Shown here: positions 14,401 through 29,400 of the stretch, piece by piece
How positions within the stretch are numbered: position 1 is the first letter of the stretch
Layout of the letters: every line of letters begins with the position of its first letter
NCBI GenBank assembly: GCA_003864495.1
Contig: ML133388.1
Span: 1,860,738-1,924,737, forward strand
Length of the DNA stretch: 64,000 nt
Direction of reading: 5' to 3'
Origin: Nemopilema nomurai
Lineage: Eukaryota; Cnidaria; Scyphozoa; Rhizostomeae; Rhizostomatidae
Position numbers and translations under genes: made by a program
Notes under the pieces: model-generated
The model's input: only the letters and a program-made list of their open reading frames with translations
What the model was told of the DNA's origin: nothing
Database searches by the model: none

Positions 14401-17400
14401 GAAGTTGTTTGTTTTATTAACAGACAAAATTGTGGTACTAGTTTCTGGTAGATACGCGACAAACACCTTTTCTTAGTAGTACGAGGAAGTCTATTTTAAA
14501 TTAGGCTTTTTTATATCTAATGATCATTTTTAATTTTTTGAATGAAGTCTTCATAATTTTTTTTGTATTATGATATGCTTGGTGAAAGGCTACCCATGTG
14601 TTCCTTGGGATTTAGCATGAATACTACCATTGTTTGCATGGTTGGGTATAGAGACTTGTTTATTAGCCTGTGCACGCGTTTTATCCAATGTGTTTACCAT
14701 TCTTATAGGCGGACTACAAAAACCTCATCAACATCGCAGCCGAACTTGTCGACTCCCTTGAAAGTGCTGTTAGAGGCAAGATGGTATGCCTAATTGCTTC
14801 GTGTGATTTTTTGTTTTGATTTTTTGATTGTTTTTATTCGATATGCTTTTTATTTTTATTTTTTTCCTTGATTGTTAAACACAAAACTTAAATCTTTATT
14901 TGAGAAATGAATTCCTCTCTAACAGGTGACGCCAGAATACTTAAGATCGATCTGTGAAAGGCTGTTCAACAATTCTCAAAACCCAATTCAGTCTACGGAC
15001 TTTACAAGACCAGGAACGGTTTGTGTTATTTTAACTCAAAAATAGTGGTTCAGCCTTCTTACTAGCTTAGTTAAGTATACAAGGTTACGCGTGAATAGCT
15101 TTGCGAATTTTGGAGAAAATTTTGTTTTAATGTTCTAATTTTAATGTTAATGTTTTTGTCTTAACATATTTATCGGTCATCATAAAGCCAACCTCGTGGG
15201 TCAAGATATATGCTATCTGATGCTGTTGTCCCATGACATATTCTATATTTTGTGTTCCTTTACTTTTCTGCTGTCAAGACAGAAATGCAAAACTTTACGT
15301 TCTTTATAACTTTACGTACGAAATTACAAAAACCGGAGGCCTCATCCAAATCTTTCAGATATTCTCTTTGACGAAAAGTTGAACATCTTCGTGTTTGCTT
15401 AAGATTTCGTTGCGTATTTTTGTCTGCGATGTTAGGTTGAAGGATTCCACTCCGAATTTGCCCCCATGTGAAAACTCATTAAAACTTCCTGATAAATACT
15501 ATGTTTTTGGAAATAAAGCTTTTATAAATTTCACAGTTTATTCACAAAGGTACTATGCAACTGAGTGCTTGAAATTTTGATTTGCTACTGATTTGATTTG
15601 CTACTGAGTGCTTGAAATTTTGCACCGTATATCGTAATGCACCGTATATCGTGAAATGCAAATATGTATCCAAAAGTGCTAGAATTTTAACGGATTTTGT
15701 CAAGTCCAAATAGCCTGGAATATAACTGCTTTTGCTTCAAGCTCAAAGATTAGCCTTGTTGCTTGATCAGGCTGTCGATCATTGCACGTGGTTTATGTTT
15801 GGTTCTAATGCAGTATTTTGTCTTTCCAGGCTGCATCTTTGCTTAGGGCATCTGTAGCAAACGCGACGACAGGGTAGGTCTTTATCTTTATCAACGCAAT
15901 CATCATCCTATTTGGCATGCACGCAGTTATGACCATCAGCTGAGTTCCTATTCTTGTGTTGCTCAAATTTGCCCGCACTTATCTATCAATGCTTGATAAC
16001 TTATCCGTAAGTGAAAGCTTGCCTTTGTTGCCCAAGCCTCACAATTCTTGCCATTCATGACCCGTCTCTTATAAATGCGACTGTAAGGGTATAGTATTTT
16101 GAACATATTCCCTCCAGCATAGTACTCTAATTAAATCCAACATCATTTAACGGATGGATAGCAGCAATAGCGTCATGGTGTCTGTCACAGTTTCCTCTTT
16201 TAATTCGCTCCTAGGGTTGCCATCGGTAATGATGTTCCCTATCTACCATCCCTCAATTATGTTAAGATAAAGGAGGATTTGCGTCGCCAGTCTCCAAAGA
16301 AGAAGGCACTCTTGCTCCAATCCTTGCGACTGGTGAGAAGATGAATACAATCTTGCAAAAGTTATACAAAATGTCGTCATTATTACTTGCATTGTAATCG
16401 TCGTTGTTTATTATCTATTAGCTCCGATTCCCTTCACGTACCACCTTAAAGGTGGCTCTGATTCGCAGGCCTACGAAATGAGAATTCAAACACACACATC
16501 GAAATCACCACTGCTACAATTAAATGTTCGTTTGGCAATAACAATTTAAGGAACTGCTTTTGGGTTTTCCATTGTTTGTTGTAGGAGTAGTAGATGAAGT
16601 AGATTGTTCAATTAATTGCTGCTGAAAATCTTATACCTTATATCATCTCCATAATGGTTTTAGAAAATCAATACGAAACTTTTCGATAATGGGTCAAACA
16701 TCCTATGAAATTTCACAATGATAGTTTTATTTTTTAAAGGAAAGGTAGATTGGCCATTTCTGTTGAATTTTCAATCATAAATTGGGTATTTAAATTGCTT
16801 TTGTGCCCGTGGAGTTTGCAAACGTCAGACAAGACCAATAACTAGAACATCTGAGAATTTTGATAAAACCCCTTGAAGGTGGCAAAGTTATCATTCCGCG
16901 GTTCCCTTCAGCATTGGAGGTTGCAGTTAGAATTTTGTTCTATCTATGGTAGCTAAATCAAGGCAATCTTAATCAATTCAACGTAAGTACAAAGTTTCAA
17001 ATTTCCTACAAAACTTTTTCAATCAAACCTTAAATGGTCTAAGCGAATATCTTGTCTTTTATCTAAGAGGTTGACAAATTCGCAAGTAGGCGAGCAACGG
17101 GATGCTGTCGTATCTGGATACATAGCTAATGACATCCTTGGATGTGCATCCGATATTAAACAAGGGGTAAGTATTGTCAATTTATCAAAACCGCAATTTT
17201 TTAACTGATTATTTTTGTTCTATTGACTTAATAACAACTGTTCTCCTTAAATTTTTATCATCACGAACTTCTTGATTTTTCACTTATCATTTCACTAGCC
17301 AAAAGCTTTCATGTAATTCTAAAATGGTCATGTTTTGTATTTTATACTTTGTTTGGTTCATGCAGATGTTCGGCTCAGAAAAAGCAAGACGTTGTAATCA

Positions 17401-20400
17401 ATCGAAATATTTTATCTGTTTAGCTTTATCCGTTCAAAGAATAAGATGATGTTGTGTTTGATATGTATCGTGTCCCATTTTCTTTACTCAAGCTTTTATC
17501 GACTCTAGGAGACGATGGTCAATTTGCTCAATTGTACTGACGAGCTAGTGCAATCGCAGGCATCCATGCTCTTCAATACGATAGCTTCGTTCACAGCAGG
17601 TAATTGCCAAACACCCTTAGGCCTTGAAAGTAGTGCAAGATTGAATTCCCCCTCGCTTGGTTTAAATTCGTTTATGCACTTTATAAGTCCGGCATCTGTG
17701 TAGACCTGAAGTGTAGCCTACCTGGCAGAAAATACGTTTCATTTCCATTTGACTGTCAGAAAGTGGTTAAGCCTCAAATGAAAATACATAATACGCTATC
17801 ATTATTAAGGGTAACGCATTGTATTATGTATGTTCAATGCTTTGAGGAACTAAATCTGTTATATGAGTAATTTAAAAGACACAAAGAGAACCTTTTAACA
17901 GTAATGGCTTATTTAGTTGTTATTATTTATAAATCTTTGTAAAATTTTGTTTATAAAGCATATCCATTACAGCAATTTCACACAATGGCTTACAAATCAG
18001 AAATAAGTTTTGTTACAAAGAATGAATAATGTCTGGAACTAGTTCTAGTTTTGAGTTTCAAGTCGCCGGACGCTTTTCTATGCTATTATGCTTTTGATGT
18101 TACTTCCGGGTTCTCGTTTATAGGACGAGCGTATATCGGACAGTCAGAGGTCATGATGAAAGAACTGCTATCCTGCTTGAAACGTGAATCAGAACGGACG
18201 AAAACTGGGGAGAACCTCCTTGGCGCCATGCAGAAACTCAGTCTCAGGTCAGTGACAAACTTGGCCTCGTTACAGTGACATAATTAGCCTCATATCTGTG
18301 GAAGGCACATCCTCAAATCAGTCACAAACGTAGCCTCGTGTCGGCATAAAACGTAGCCTCGTATCTGTCACAAACTTCGCCCCGAATTAGTCATAAACTT
18401 GCCCTGATATCTGTGAAAAACGTTGCTTCATATCTGTGAAAAGCTCAACCTCGGGTTGGTAATCTTTTCTGTCTCATGTCAGTGACAGGCTTCTGAAAAT
18501 TTGACAAATTAGAGGCACAACACTTTGAACCACCCTTCAGGTCATAGACCTGCAGCACTTGACTGATTTACAAAAGTGGCCTAACTACACCTCGTTAGTG
18601 TGTCACAAAATGGGTGCAAGTCCTCCTGATTGCGATGTTTTGGTTATTGGCAGCAAATGTCGATTGGAAGCAATGAATCATTGATAGCATATGAGCAATT
18701 ATTACCTCCTGAACTATTAGAAGCTGGTGAAATGATTGGGTAGCGACAGATTGCATGCTGTAACTTGTTTTCCGGCTGTGTAGTGCTGCACTTTCTAAGA
18801 CACTTCAAGACAATAGCTCTATTTTCTAGGCGACAGGTGCAAAGTACAATGATTGAATGCGGCTTGGTGGTCTGGCTTATCAAAGCCTTAGAAGAACCTG
18901 AATTGCTAAACGATTATTCCCTCGAGTACTCTGTGGCGTTGCTAATGAACCTTTGCTTACGATCGGCCGGTATGATTATTGTTTTGTTGTAGCCAGATAA
19001 AAGTCGAACTAAGAACATATTTTTGAAGGTGTATGAGGCGAAGATGCCATCGAGGCCGGATTCTCATTCGATTGAGGCTTGATTTGCATTCGTAACAGGC
19101 AGTTGTGCATTTAAAACGTTTTATTAAAGAGCCACTTACGAAACGTAAGACCGAATGTCTACCTACACTACACCGTGCATTGGCCATTTTAATCATAGCT
19201 AATTCAACGATAGAATTAGATTAATTGCGACAAATGCCGATCAGGTATGTATTGTGTTTTTAAATAATCCTGTGGACCTGTTGGGTTTTATAACGCTAGC
19301 GACCCACTGATTGCCCTATGTAACAATGAAATATCTCCACAATTTTCCTGCAGGCAAAAGACAATGCTTAAACGACTGCGAGGCTGTATTGCAACTTCTT
19401 GCAGACCTGTTAGGTCACGAAAATAAAGAGGTAAATAATAGGCCTCTTTATACGAGTCTGAGCGGTCTGCATTCTCCATGTGATGATCGTTTGACATTGA
19501 TTTCTGTTTGGCAGTTTAGTGCAATGATAAACCAGAGTTAAGGTTCTACTACGGCATATGACAGAGAAAATATACGACATACCCAATATATTCAGCACGC
19601 CATAGATGATAAATATGGTGGATGGTAAACTTGACAGTTGACGGATACGACATATGAAGCATACGATATTTGATCGATGGTTGATATAGTAGGTTGCAGA
19701 TTTGACAATTAACAAATATTACATATACGACATATGACAATACGACATGGTAGATGGCAGAGATATTAGGTGGAAGATATGACAGATGTTGACGGATGTG
19801 ACAGATATGACAATGACAACTATGACAAACATGACGTATGACAGATATGACAGGCATGATAGATTCTTTGTTTCGTAGATACAGCCATACGTTAACGGAA
19901 CACTGTACAGCATTTTGGCACTCCCTACAATCAGGCAGCGGGCAGTTTCAATGGTATGATGCTGTTAAATGCCTGTTAGAACTCTATGCTTACCTTGCCT
20001 GAAAACTAGCTTACTTGTTTAACCCTACATCTGCATTTAAACTGGGCGAAAGCCTCATTATTTTTGAATTTTAGTTATTTTAAAAATGTTTCTTAATGGA
20101 TAATGATACACATTTTAATAGAGATCTTCTTGCATCAAATATTTCTATCGAGGCAAATTGAGAAACATTACTGATAATACTTATAATAATGATACTTTGC
20201 GAAAATATAATACTGAATTTATTTTCCAAATATTTCCTTTAATCAGCACTGTTTAAACCAGAACTTCCAGCTCGTCAAAGCCAGCTTTTAACATTACAGC
20301 AAGCACTTGTGATGCTACGATGCATTTGTTAGAGAATTATGTTCAGTTTAGTTTATTACTTATGCTTTCCGTTGTTGGCGTTCAGCCCTTAATCAGTTAA

Positions 20401-23400
20401 TTACAAATTCTATAGCATTTTCGCACGCTGCTGAATATGGCTTCTGCTTTACTGTAGGGCCTAGAAGAAATTCTAAGATGTTATGTACAGGACGATGACC
20501 CAGATATGAACAGACAAATCAAGTTCATCATCAAGCAAATGAACACAGGTTTGTCATCTAGCATGCGATGTCTATAAGTTTGCTTGCGTTCCAGTATTCT
20601 CTACCCTGAAGCTTTGATATTGCTTGGTTTACGGTCTTCAGTAGAAGTTCTCAGTTTGCCGTCAGCGTGAATAAAGTACATCTTTGTGGTATATATAAAA
20701 CCAGGGTACAGCAAGCTACGTTAACTTGCACACCAAAAAGCGGTGGTCAAACAGCTTTCTGCATATAAGATAAGTGTGTGCAGTTAAGTCTATACGGCAT
20801 CCAGCTCTACATTGCTTAAAAGGAATGGCAGCATATTTAAGTGGCTCCGAGCCAGCAAGCTCGAACTGTCAATCAAACATCAACCAATCGCAAGTGTTCA
20901 TCTGCCATTTCACGTGGTCACTATCACTGTATATTACGCGGGAGACCCTGCGAATCTACTTCACGTGCTCAGTTACAGTGTGACCAAATTGCGCAGGTTC
21001 CGTAGTATCTACTCTTTAAAAGTGCCTTATAAATGCTTCGATTCTCTTTTCTATAAGTTGTTCAGTATTTATGTTAAAAGCAAATGCCTTTGTCTGGGTT
21101 GACAAAACTGAACCCATTAAAACTTATCCCAATCATTATTTATGCTTGATGCCTAAAAACGTGACCACTTTGTTTTCAGGGGAGCTTTCTGAATACGAGC
21201 TATCTATACTTCATTTCTATACCCAATTCTGCCCGGTCATGAACACTTATATTGTATTTCAGTTTGCCAGTTTGAACTCACATCACCCATTCATTTGTTC
21301 TAAATTTCTGGATTTTCAATACAATTTGCAGCGAAATGACAAGAATCTCAATTATTCAGATGCTATTTCAACGGGACACACTGTTAATGTTAAAAGTTCA
21401 CTGCTTTTAAATTTTAAGAATATTTGCCATAGACAGTTTTATTTATCATTTTTACAGCTGTCTTCTGCCGTCATAGAGAATTTTACCTGTCAAGATGTAA
21501 ATCATGTTTATTGTTGTAAAATGAATTAGAGTGTCGAGGTTATAATTTAATAAATTGCTGAAAAGAGTCGGTTATGTTAAGAAGATTAAGAATATAAGCA
21601 GCTCCTGTTGCTTACGTTCCGCAGACCTTTGAGCAGATGAGATTTGTCCCGCAAACTTTCTTTGCATCTTTACATCTCCATAATAATTTAAGTACATTAC
21701 GGACTCCTTTGGTAATAAATATTCTAAGTGATTTTGTTTGTAAACAGCCAAGGCTCACATGCATTTTTTTCTTTTTAGCAAAGTTAATATTGTAAATGCA
21801 GTGACAAGCGAGTCTGAAAACAATCTTTTTTCGCTTTTCGATATCAATTCTTCAATGAATGCTCATATATATGGTTGGGTTTTTATCCTTTGTGATCCAG
21901 GAGATATCCTTTATGGAGATATCCTCAGTGATTATGTGAAACAACGATATTATGTATCTAGTTAGACAGATTATACTTTGCTGTGATACAGGCGAGTTTT
22001 TCACACTTACGCAATTTTCAATGATACGTAAGAGTGTTTATATGTTTATCTCTCAATTTTCAGTTGACAGATCCGCAACAGACGATCCACAATCTGACAA
22101 TGAAGATGACGAAGAGGATGATGAAGTACGAATTATTTTGTTCATGTGCAAAACTACTTGATTAGGCCACTTCGAAGGCTAGGCAAAAGTTTTTGAAAGG
22201 GTGATTCTGTTTCAGTTATTTTTGTTCTAATTACCGCGAAGTATCACAGTTTACACTGTTTGCATGATAAACGAAGCAAGTATTTCTAAAAATCTGTGGA
22301 AAATTTTGTTTGAAATTAATTTGTAATTAACTTAGGAAGGTGATGTTTTGGATACGGACCTGGACGAAGAAGAGGTGCAAATTGCAAAGTCTGGGGAACT
22401 ATTTGGAGAACAGCTGCTTTCTGCTCAATATCTTGGAGTAAGCATCACTCAAGCCTGTTTTTTTACTTGGTGATGTATTTAGAGCCTACTGCTTTACAAT
22501 TTTCTAAGTATGTTTTCATTGTTCAGTCACAATTTCCAATAGTGCATTTTTCAAGAGAAAGTTCCATCACTCGTTGCGTCAATGCTTAAGCTCTAGCCAA
22601 ATCTCGCAGCCTTCTTGTTTAGTCTCTTTTGCGTTTCCTGCTCTTTACTTCTCGTGCTTTTGCAGACGCCTCCAGAGAGGCATTAACATTCCTCCGTTGC
22701 AGCTTCGTTGCTTTGCTTCTCCTTAAAAGAAAGCTGTTTCTGTAAGTGTTAATTATAAACTGCCTGATTTCTCAAGGTGCTGTCTTCAATATCTGCATCA
22801 ACGAATTTTGATTCTAAGGTATGGTATTTTCTCTTCTCGCTTTTTTAGCGTATTATTACAGTTTAGTCTCCTTTTCATAGTTATCACTTCCCATTTTGTG
22901 ATCCCTAGACTTTTCGCATAAGAATATACCCGAGACTCTTCCAAATGGATGGCAAAACCACATATTTATAGAAAATGGCATTACAGAAAATTTGTTGAAC
23001 GCAAATAGCACTAAATGGCTGCTTAAGAACTTGAAAGGGATTGTCAAGAAAATTTTGAAGTAATATTTGCAGGTAGGCTACTCAAATAGGGGTTGGTATT
23101 ATTCCCTGGTCTCGTTAGCGAGACGAAATAGCAGCTGTTGATTGGCCACGAAAGGGACCAATCAACTGCGCCATTTTCACCGAGCGATACGGGGGTATAG
23201 ACTTCCGCAGCTGAACAGTATTCATATCAAGCTTGTTTTTATTTCACCTGAGGTTTATCCTCTGACATCTCAATGTGCCTTAAAATCTATTGATGTTTCT
23301 TACAGGCACTTCAAGATGTTTCCCCCTTAACCCAAGATAGACCACTGACCAGACCGGTCACACCAAGAGGCCATTCCAAGCTCACTTCAATAGAAGGTAA

Positions 23401-26400
23401 TGCAGAGGATGAGAGTTTTTCTGTTTTTGTGCAGTTGAATCTTGTTCCAGAGGAGTTATACGAGCATTTATTTACCATTTCTTGGCTTTGAAGAAATAAT
23501 ATGCGTCATTTGTGCTCATAAATAGGGGAAGTTTTCTGTTTCGAGGTACTTTATAACTTCAAATATCAATTGTTTAATGCAGGCGATGAAGTCCCTATAT
23601 CTTTGATTAATAAAAAGGATAAAATTAGATTTTGGTATTTGAAGAAATAAACTCAGCAGACAAATGGCATACCCTGCGAAAAATTTCTGACCGATAGGAG
23701 AAGCCATTGTTAAAAACTTAAATCCAGTCAAATCTACATATGATCAAAAAGGGCTGTTCAAAATATTTTTATGCATATTCTTTGCCTTAACGCAGGGTGG
23801 CGAAACCGGAGGGAGGGGTAGTGGTTGCCACCCCCCCCCCCCTCCCCGTTTTCTAATACAAATCGCCTTCCCTGTAACGTACCATATTTTCTACCGATAA
23901 AGACTAGAGCTAGAATACAGATGCTTTGTTAGTCGTTCTCCATATAGCATTGTTATATGGTGCATTCACTTCAAAGTTTGCCGCGACGGTGTAAGCTAGG
24001 GGTTTCGGCAAGCAAAACATAAGCTTCAAAGGCCCAAAATAAACCTTGTGGTGCACTGGCTTTGGGACTTTTCTTGTTTACAAATAGCAAGAATACGAAT
24101 AACAATGTTTCACAGTAAGCAGATGTCGGCACTGTTACAATTCGGGGTCACTTTTGATAGTTCGCTAGAAGGGAGCAGCCAATCATAATTTCTTCGCCAT
24201 GTTTTAAAAGTCTATTCAATATCTTGCTAAAATTGCAAATCATGATATCACTGGATTTTTCTAAAAAGAGTTTTGGTTATTTGGAATTCAAACTGAAATA
24301 AGCTAATTGTGTTGCCAAGTTATACTGATATTGACTGGGGCCTATCGTTGCGATGTACCCTACCCCTACCCCCTCCCCCGCCACCCTAACATCCTGTATG
24401 CTTTGGCCCAATGACCCCGGGTAGCTCAATCGTGCATTTTTGAGTCCTTAAGTTGTCTCAAACTGTATGGTAGAAATTTAAACAGAAATATTGTTGAACA
24501 TATAGAATTTAGTTGAAACAAATACTTCATACTTTTATGGTACTAGGCATCATCGTTTATTTCGTTGGACAAACCTATTGTTTCTGCATGGTAGCCAACC
24601 TCTAGGTATTTCATTAGTGTACGAGAAATAAAAAGAGTCAAACCGCTATCCCACCTTTTCCAACCAAACTGCGACTTCTAATAATAGTATTGGCTACTCA
24701 AATAAGATTACACTGTTTTGGCAATGATACCTCCAACAGTCTACAGGCACGCGAGTTGCTGAGTAAAGAGCCAGGAAATTTCAGCTAGGAACTGGACGGT
24801 TTTCAATTAACAGATACAATTACCCAAGCTCTTCTTGGCAAAAGTAGGAAGAGTTCCTTTTGCATGAAATTCCAGGCTCTACAACAAGCTTTATCCATCA
24901 TGAAAAGTTAAAGTTGAACGAGAGCCTCTTGCATCTATAGCTCTGGGTTTCATTGACTTGAAGAATACCGGGCTCATTTTATTTCCAATATTTCGATACT
25001 GGTTTGAATACAGCTGAAATCAGGTTAATTTCGTCCTATTCAGCTTGAAAGAAAAGTATTTATTGATAAATTCAAGAAGAGTTGCTTCCATTAATCAGTG
25101 TTTAGTGAAGATTACGACTTTGAATGATTTTTTATTTTGAGTCAATGACGTGCTTCTCATCTCTCCAAGAACTGAACTCAAGGACATCTACAAGAGCAGA
25201 TTTAAATTCCCAAAGTGTAAGTCTTTCGTTAATTTAATCAACACGCGCCGGAATGATTTAATTTTCGGCTTAATGTGCCCTAGCATGGTGGTAATTATTG
25301 GTAGACATTTTCTGCTATTCATTACAAGTCACGCATCGACAACACAATTGTTTTCTCATTTTGCTTTTAGCCTAGCGCATTTTAAGTAGGCCACAGTCAA
25401 TCCATGGCATTGCATCACACTATTCGCTAATTTAGGCCGTCGTTGAGAAATGGATTCTAACCACTCGCGGACTCCTTCGAACACTATGAGCTTGACAAGC
25501 CGAAACGTTTCTCTGTTCTTTATCAGTCAGTGGCTCAGACACCATGCTCAGTGAAGTTTACCAGCCTATCTAGTAATTCCACCACAAGAAGGAAACCTCA
25601 AGAAACTTGCCTAGCATTAACTTAATTAAACAGACGTTTTAAGGTATTGTCTTATGTGACACTCTTGTCGCAGGGAAATTGAAATGATCTCACTGCATGT
25701 GGGGTCCTTTCAACACAGAATTGCATTCTGTGTTCAGTATGGATCGTATTTGCTCGAATTTTGGTTGATTTGATCCTTTCTTGTATTAGATTGCGTTGTT
25801 TCCGTCGCTTTAGGGCCGGCCAAAGACTCAATCATCCGGCAGTGCCGCAAGAAAAAATGGTAACGTAATGCAAAACTCTCCAACCTGAGCACAGTTTCAT
25901 GCCTTGAATTAAACCTGGATGTACTTGAAAGTTGATTTTAGCCTCCAGTTCCAGAAAACAAAGGCTTTATTGATAATCCTACCTCATTCAACCCCATGAA
26001 GCAGATAGACCTTATACATGATAACTGTTTTTTTTTATTACTGAATAAGGAACATAGCCACTTCTCACAAATAAGCCACTCCTATTTGGCCTAGGATTGT
26101 TGCCTGAACTCAAAAAGTGCTTTGGATCTTAAGGAACGTGTAAATATAAAACGAACCTGCTGCCAAACAGAAAATATTTCCGTTTCATGATTGGGCTATT
26201 GGAAGACCCACGTGCCTTGATATTGTCATCTTTGTTCTGTCTCAAGAAGTGGGACTCGAAAGTAGCCAGATCATTGTTCTACCTCAACCAATGGGACGCA
26301 ATATCAAGCCACGTCATTGTTTTATCTCAACCAATGGGACTAAAGCTATCAACATCATTGTTCTATCTCAACCAATGGGGGCTAAGAATTTTGGTAAATC

Positions 26401-29400
26401 TCAATCAATAGGGCTAAAGCTACCAACATCAATGTGTTATCTCGTCAAATTGGTTCGAAACCACCCAAATCATTGTTCTATCTCAACCAAGAGGACAAAA
26501 GCTATCCAAATCATTGTTTATCTCAACCAATGAGGCTCAGCGTTTGGTATATTATTGTTCTGTCCAAACCAAATAACATCTTATCATCCTGTCTCGCTAT
26601 TTAGGTTGAAATTTGTTCCGAAACTATATACTTTAACCCCAGATATGAATCTATTGATATTTTTAGATGTTTGCTTTCTCAAGCATAATCTAAGATACCA
26701 AAAATTTTCATACATGGATATGTTGGAACTGAACGTGGAACCAATTAAATCCTTCCCTTGAATGCCTCTTGTCTGGACCAAAATAACCTTGCAACCTTAT
26801 AGCGACCTGTAATTCTATATTTTTATGAACTTTTTCTATATTTAACTGATATTCGCAAGGCTGGTCCCAGGAATAAAATATCCGTTTCTTTGGTGTTGAA
26901 ATTACGACAAGTCTGAGCTGTGCGGTTTTTCACTTGCTAAAGATTTTCATGGGCCTTTAAAAATTCATCGATCCCTGTTATGTAATTTGAATGCAGGCAT
27001 TTTCTGTAAGCCTTCTCTTGTTTTCGGATTTTTCTACCTTGAAAAGCTAGGCCATTGGCCAGGCATTCGCAAAGCTCAAGCTTTCAATAATAGGGATATT
27101 TGATGCTTTCTTTTCTGGTGGCAGGAATAATTAACTTTTTTAATCCTAAAGGACTAATAGCATTTGAATACGTTTGCCACTCTGCAAAGCTTCTCTAGAA
27201 AGCAGTAGCGCTGTGTTTGCAAGCCCGCAGATTTCGCTTCAGTATAATTTATGGCATTTGAAACATGAATATGTTCTAGATACCTATCCAACTATTCAAC
27301 ATGACGTCATATGTCTTGTATGCTTTTTAAGCTTTTTAAGTATGCTGACGTGGTATGCTTTTTAAGCTCTTAGTTTGAGCGCGCTTTTCTCAAAAGTAGG
27401 GAACTGTTGAGTCATAATTTCAGTTATGAGTTTTTTTATGAAAAATATCATAAGTATGTTCCAAAAAATTTTGAATAGTAGTATTGCTCAATATTTGCAA
27501 GAATTCATTGACATTATAGAAACACCTAGTACAGATAAAGACTTCATTGACATACATGCTAACATATATCTTCATCTCATTATACTAACATTCTTCGCAT
27601 GATAGTCTTTAATAGTCTATTAATTTTCTTTATAGTTTTATAAACTGTAAAAGTACTATAATCTAAGTTTATAACAATTTTATTTTCAATTACAGAACGA
27701 GGCTCAGCCCCAAGGCCAAGTATAGAAGTACGTATTCATTCAACTTCCAACAATTTATTCATCTTCCTCAAACATTGCCTGTATGCCTGAGTCACGTCAA
27801 CGGTTCGTCGCCAGATATGTTTCCACCTTCTTAAAGATAAGTTAAACTTTTTTCAGTTTGCGGTGCTACACCATATAAAATGAAATAATGATGAAATCCC
27901 ATGCCAATCTATTAGTGATTAGTGATTAGTGATACACCATATAAAATGAAATAATGATGAAATCCCATGCCAATCTATTAGTGATTAGTGATTAGTGATA
28001 CACCATATAAAATGAAATAATGATGAAATCCCATGCCAATCTATTAGTGATTAGTGATTAGTGATACACCATATAAAATGAAATAATGATGAAATCCCAT
28101 GCCAATCTATTAGTGATTGTACATTGAATGTCTTTCCCCAAATATCCACTAAAAGCAATACGAAAGGTTTTCTCTTATAAAGTAATGCTTCGCGTCTACC
28201 CCTCCTTCAACTCTGTTTCAAATCGTTCATCGTAGATGCCTCCCCCTCGCAGCAGGCCAACATCAAGACAAACCAAGTAAGCTTTACTTCCTCCTTATTT
28301 ACCCAGTTTTATGGTTGTACCTCTACACTTTTCCGAACGGCCAACAACACGCAACACGTTGCTTGGGAAACCAACTGTAGGTTTATATCACAGAAATGAG
28401 TTCGATGTTGGTGGGTCGATAATGTTTCTTTCATCAACCAAAATCGAGCCGGTTTTGGCGTATGCCTTTCCTATACGCAGCTTGGCATCTCATTTGCTTT
28501 GCAAATTTTCAAGCTGTTAGTAGCCTTTGGCTAACTAATAAATTCAATCGCCTATCAGCGAAGAGCTGTTTCCATAGGCCTCTACAAAAACGACAGGCCT
28601 TGTTTCATTCATTATGGGGTTCACGTTTATTAGAAGAGACTGCAAGTTTTAGTTCTGAACCATCACTACTCAAAAAATTTATTCGCAAATTGCAGATGTA
28701 GTTAATTATTTCTGTCACTCGTATGCTTGTTCTACTCTCAAAAGATTCAGCTCAAAGGATCCATTTAATCATATGAAATGTTTTGTTAAATTAAGCGGAT
28801 GCTAAAGTGAGATACCATGTGCATTTGCGGATGTTTAATACCCATCAAAGCCTTTTTTAGTCGTTTCATGGAATTAATAATCTCCAATTACGCTTGGCCC
28901 TTTCTGGGCCTTCTGAGTGCATTACCGGGTTGTTGTGTGGTTGTATGCAGCAACTAAAAGGCCTATTATGGATTATATCCGCTTTTGCTTGGAAATATAG
29001 CATGTATTGCACTGAATAATGGTTAACATAACCTTTCTAATCTTTGATGCAAAATGAATAACAATATAGGCAGCTGCTATGGAGCCAGTCTTTGGCTTAT
29101 CAAACCAGTAATCTATAATGTTCTTTATAAGAAATCTTCTATGTCTCCGGTGACCTAAATGTTTAATGAAAATTCACTTAGCATCAGACCACAGACGGTC
29201 TTAATGATCCAGCCTCTACGGCAAATAAAAATATAGTGACCATGAAATTATTTGCTGTTATTTTACATAATCACTTGCCCAAAATGAATATTTTTGCACC
29301 AAAAATACCTACCAAAATGTCACATTTGAACAGTTATCTCTCACCTTTTTCTTCAGTTCACACCTATAGAAGTCATCCCCCTTTTCTCTAGAACAATGCC

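Larger units (their letters stand above)
23397..27695 (+). other. ARMC9 intron 21, 4.3 kb, repeat-bearing
   Basis: No exon is supported. It contains a possible TIR element (23793-24388) with a 12-base C run at 23831-23842, and a 43-bp minisatellite (26220-26580). Confidence 0.6.

Noticed and set aside
19549..19913. Overlapping minus-strand frames of about 100 codons
   Set aside because: They are translations of the TATGACA-type repeat tract in an ARMC9 intron.
26187..26533. Overlapping repetitive open frames
   Set aside because: They are translations of the 43-bp minisatellite, open in more than one frame.
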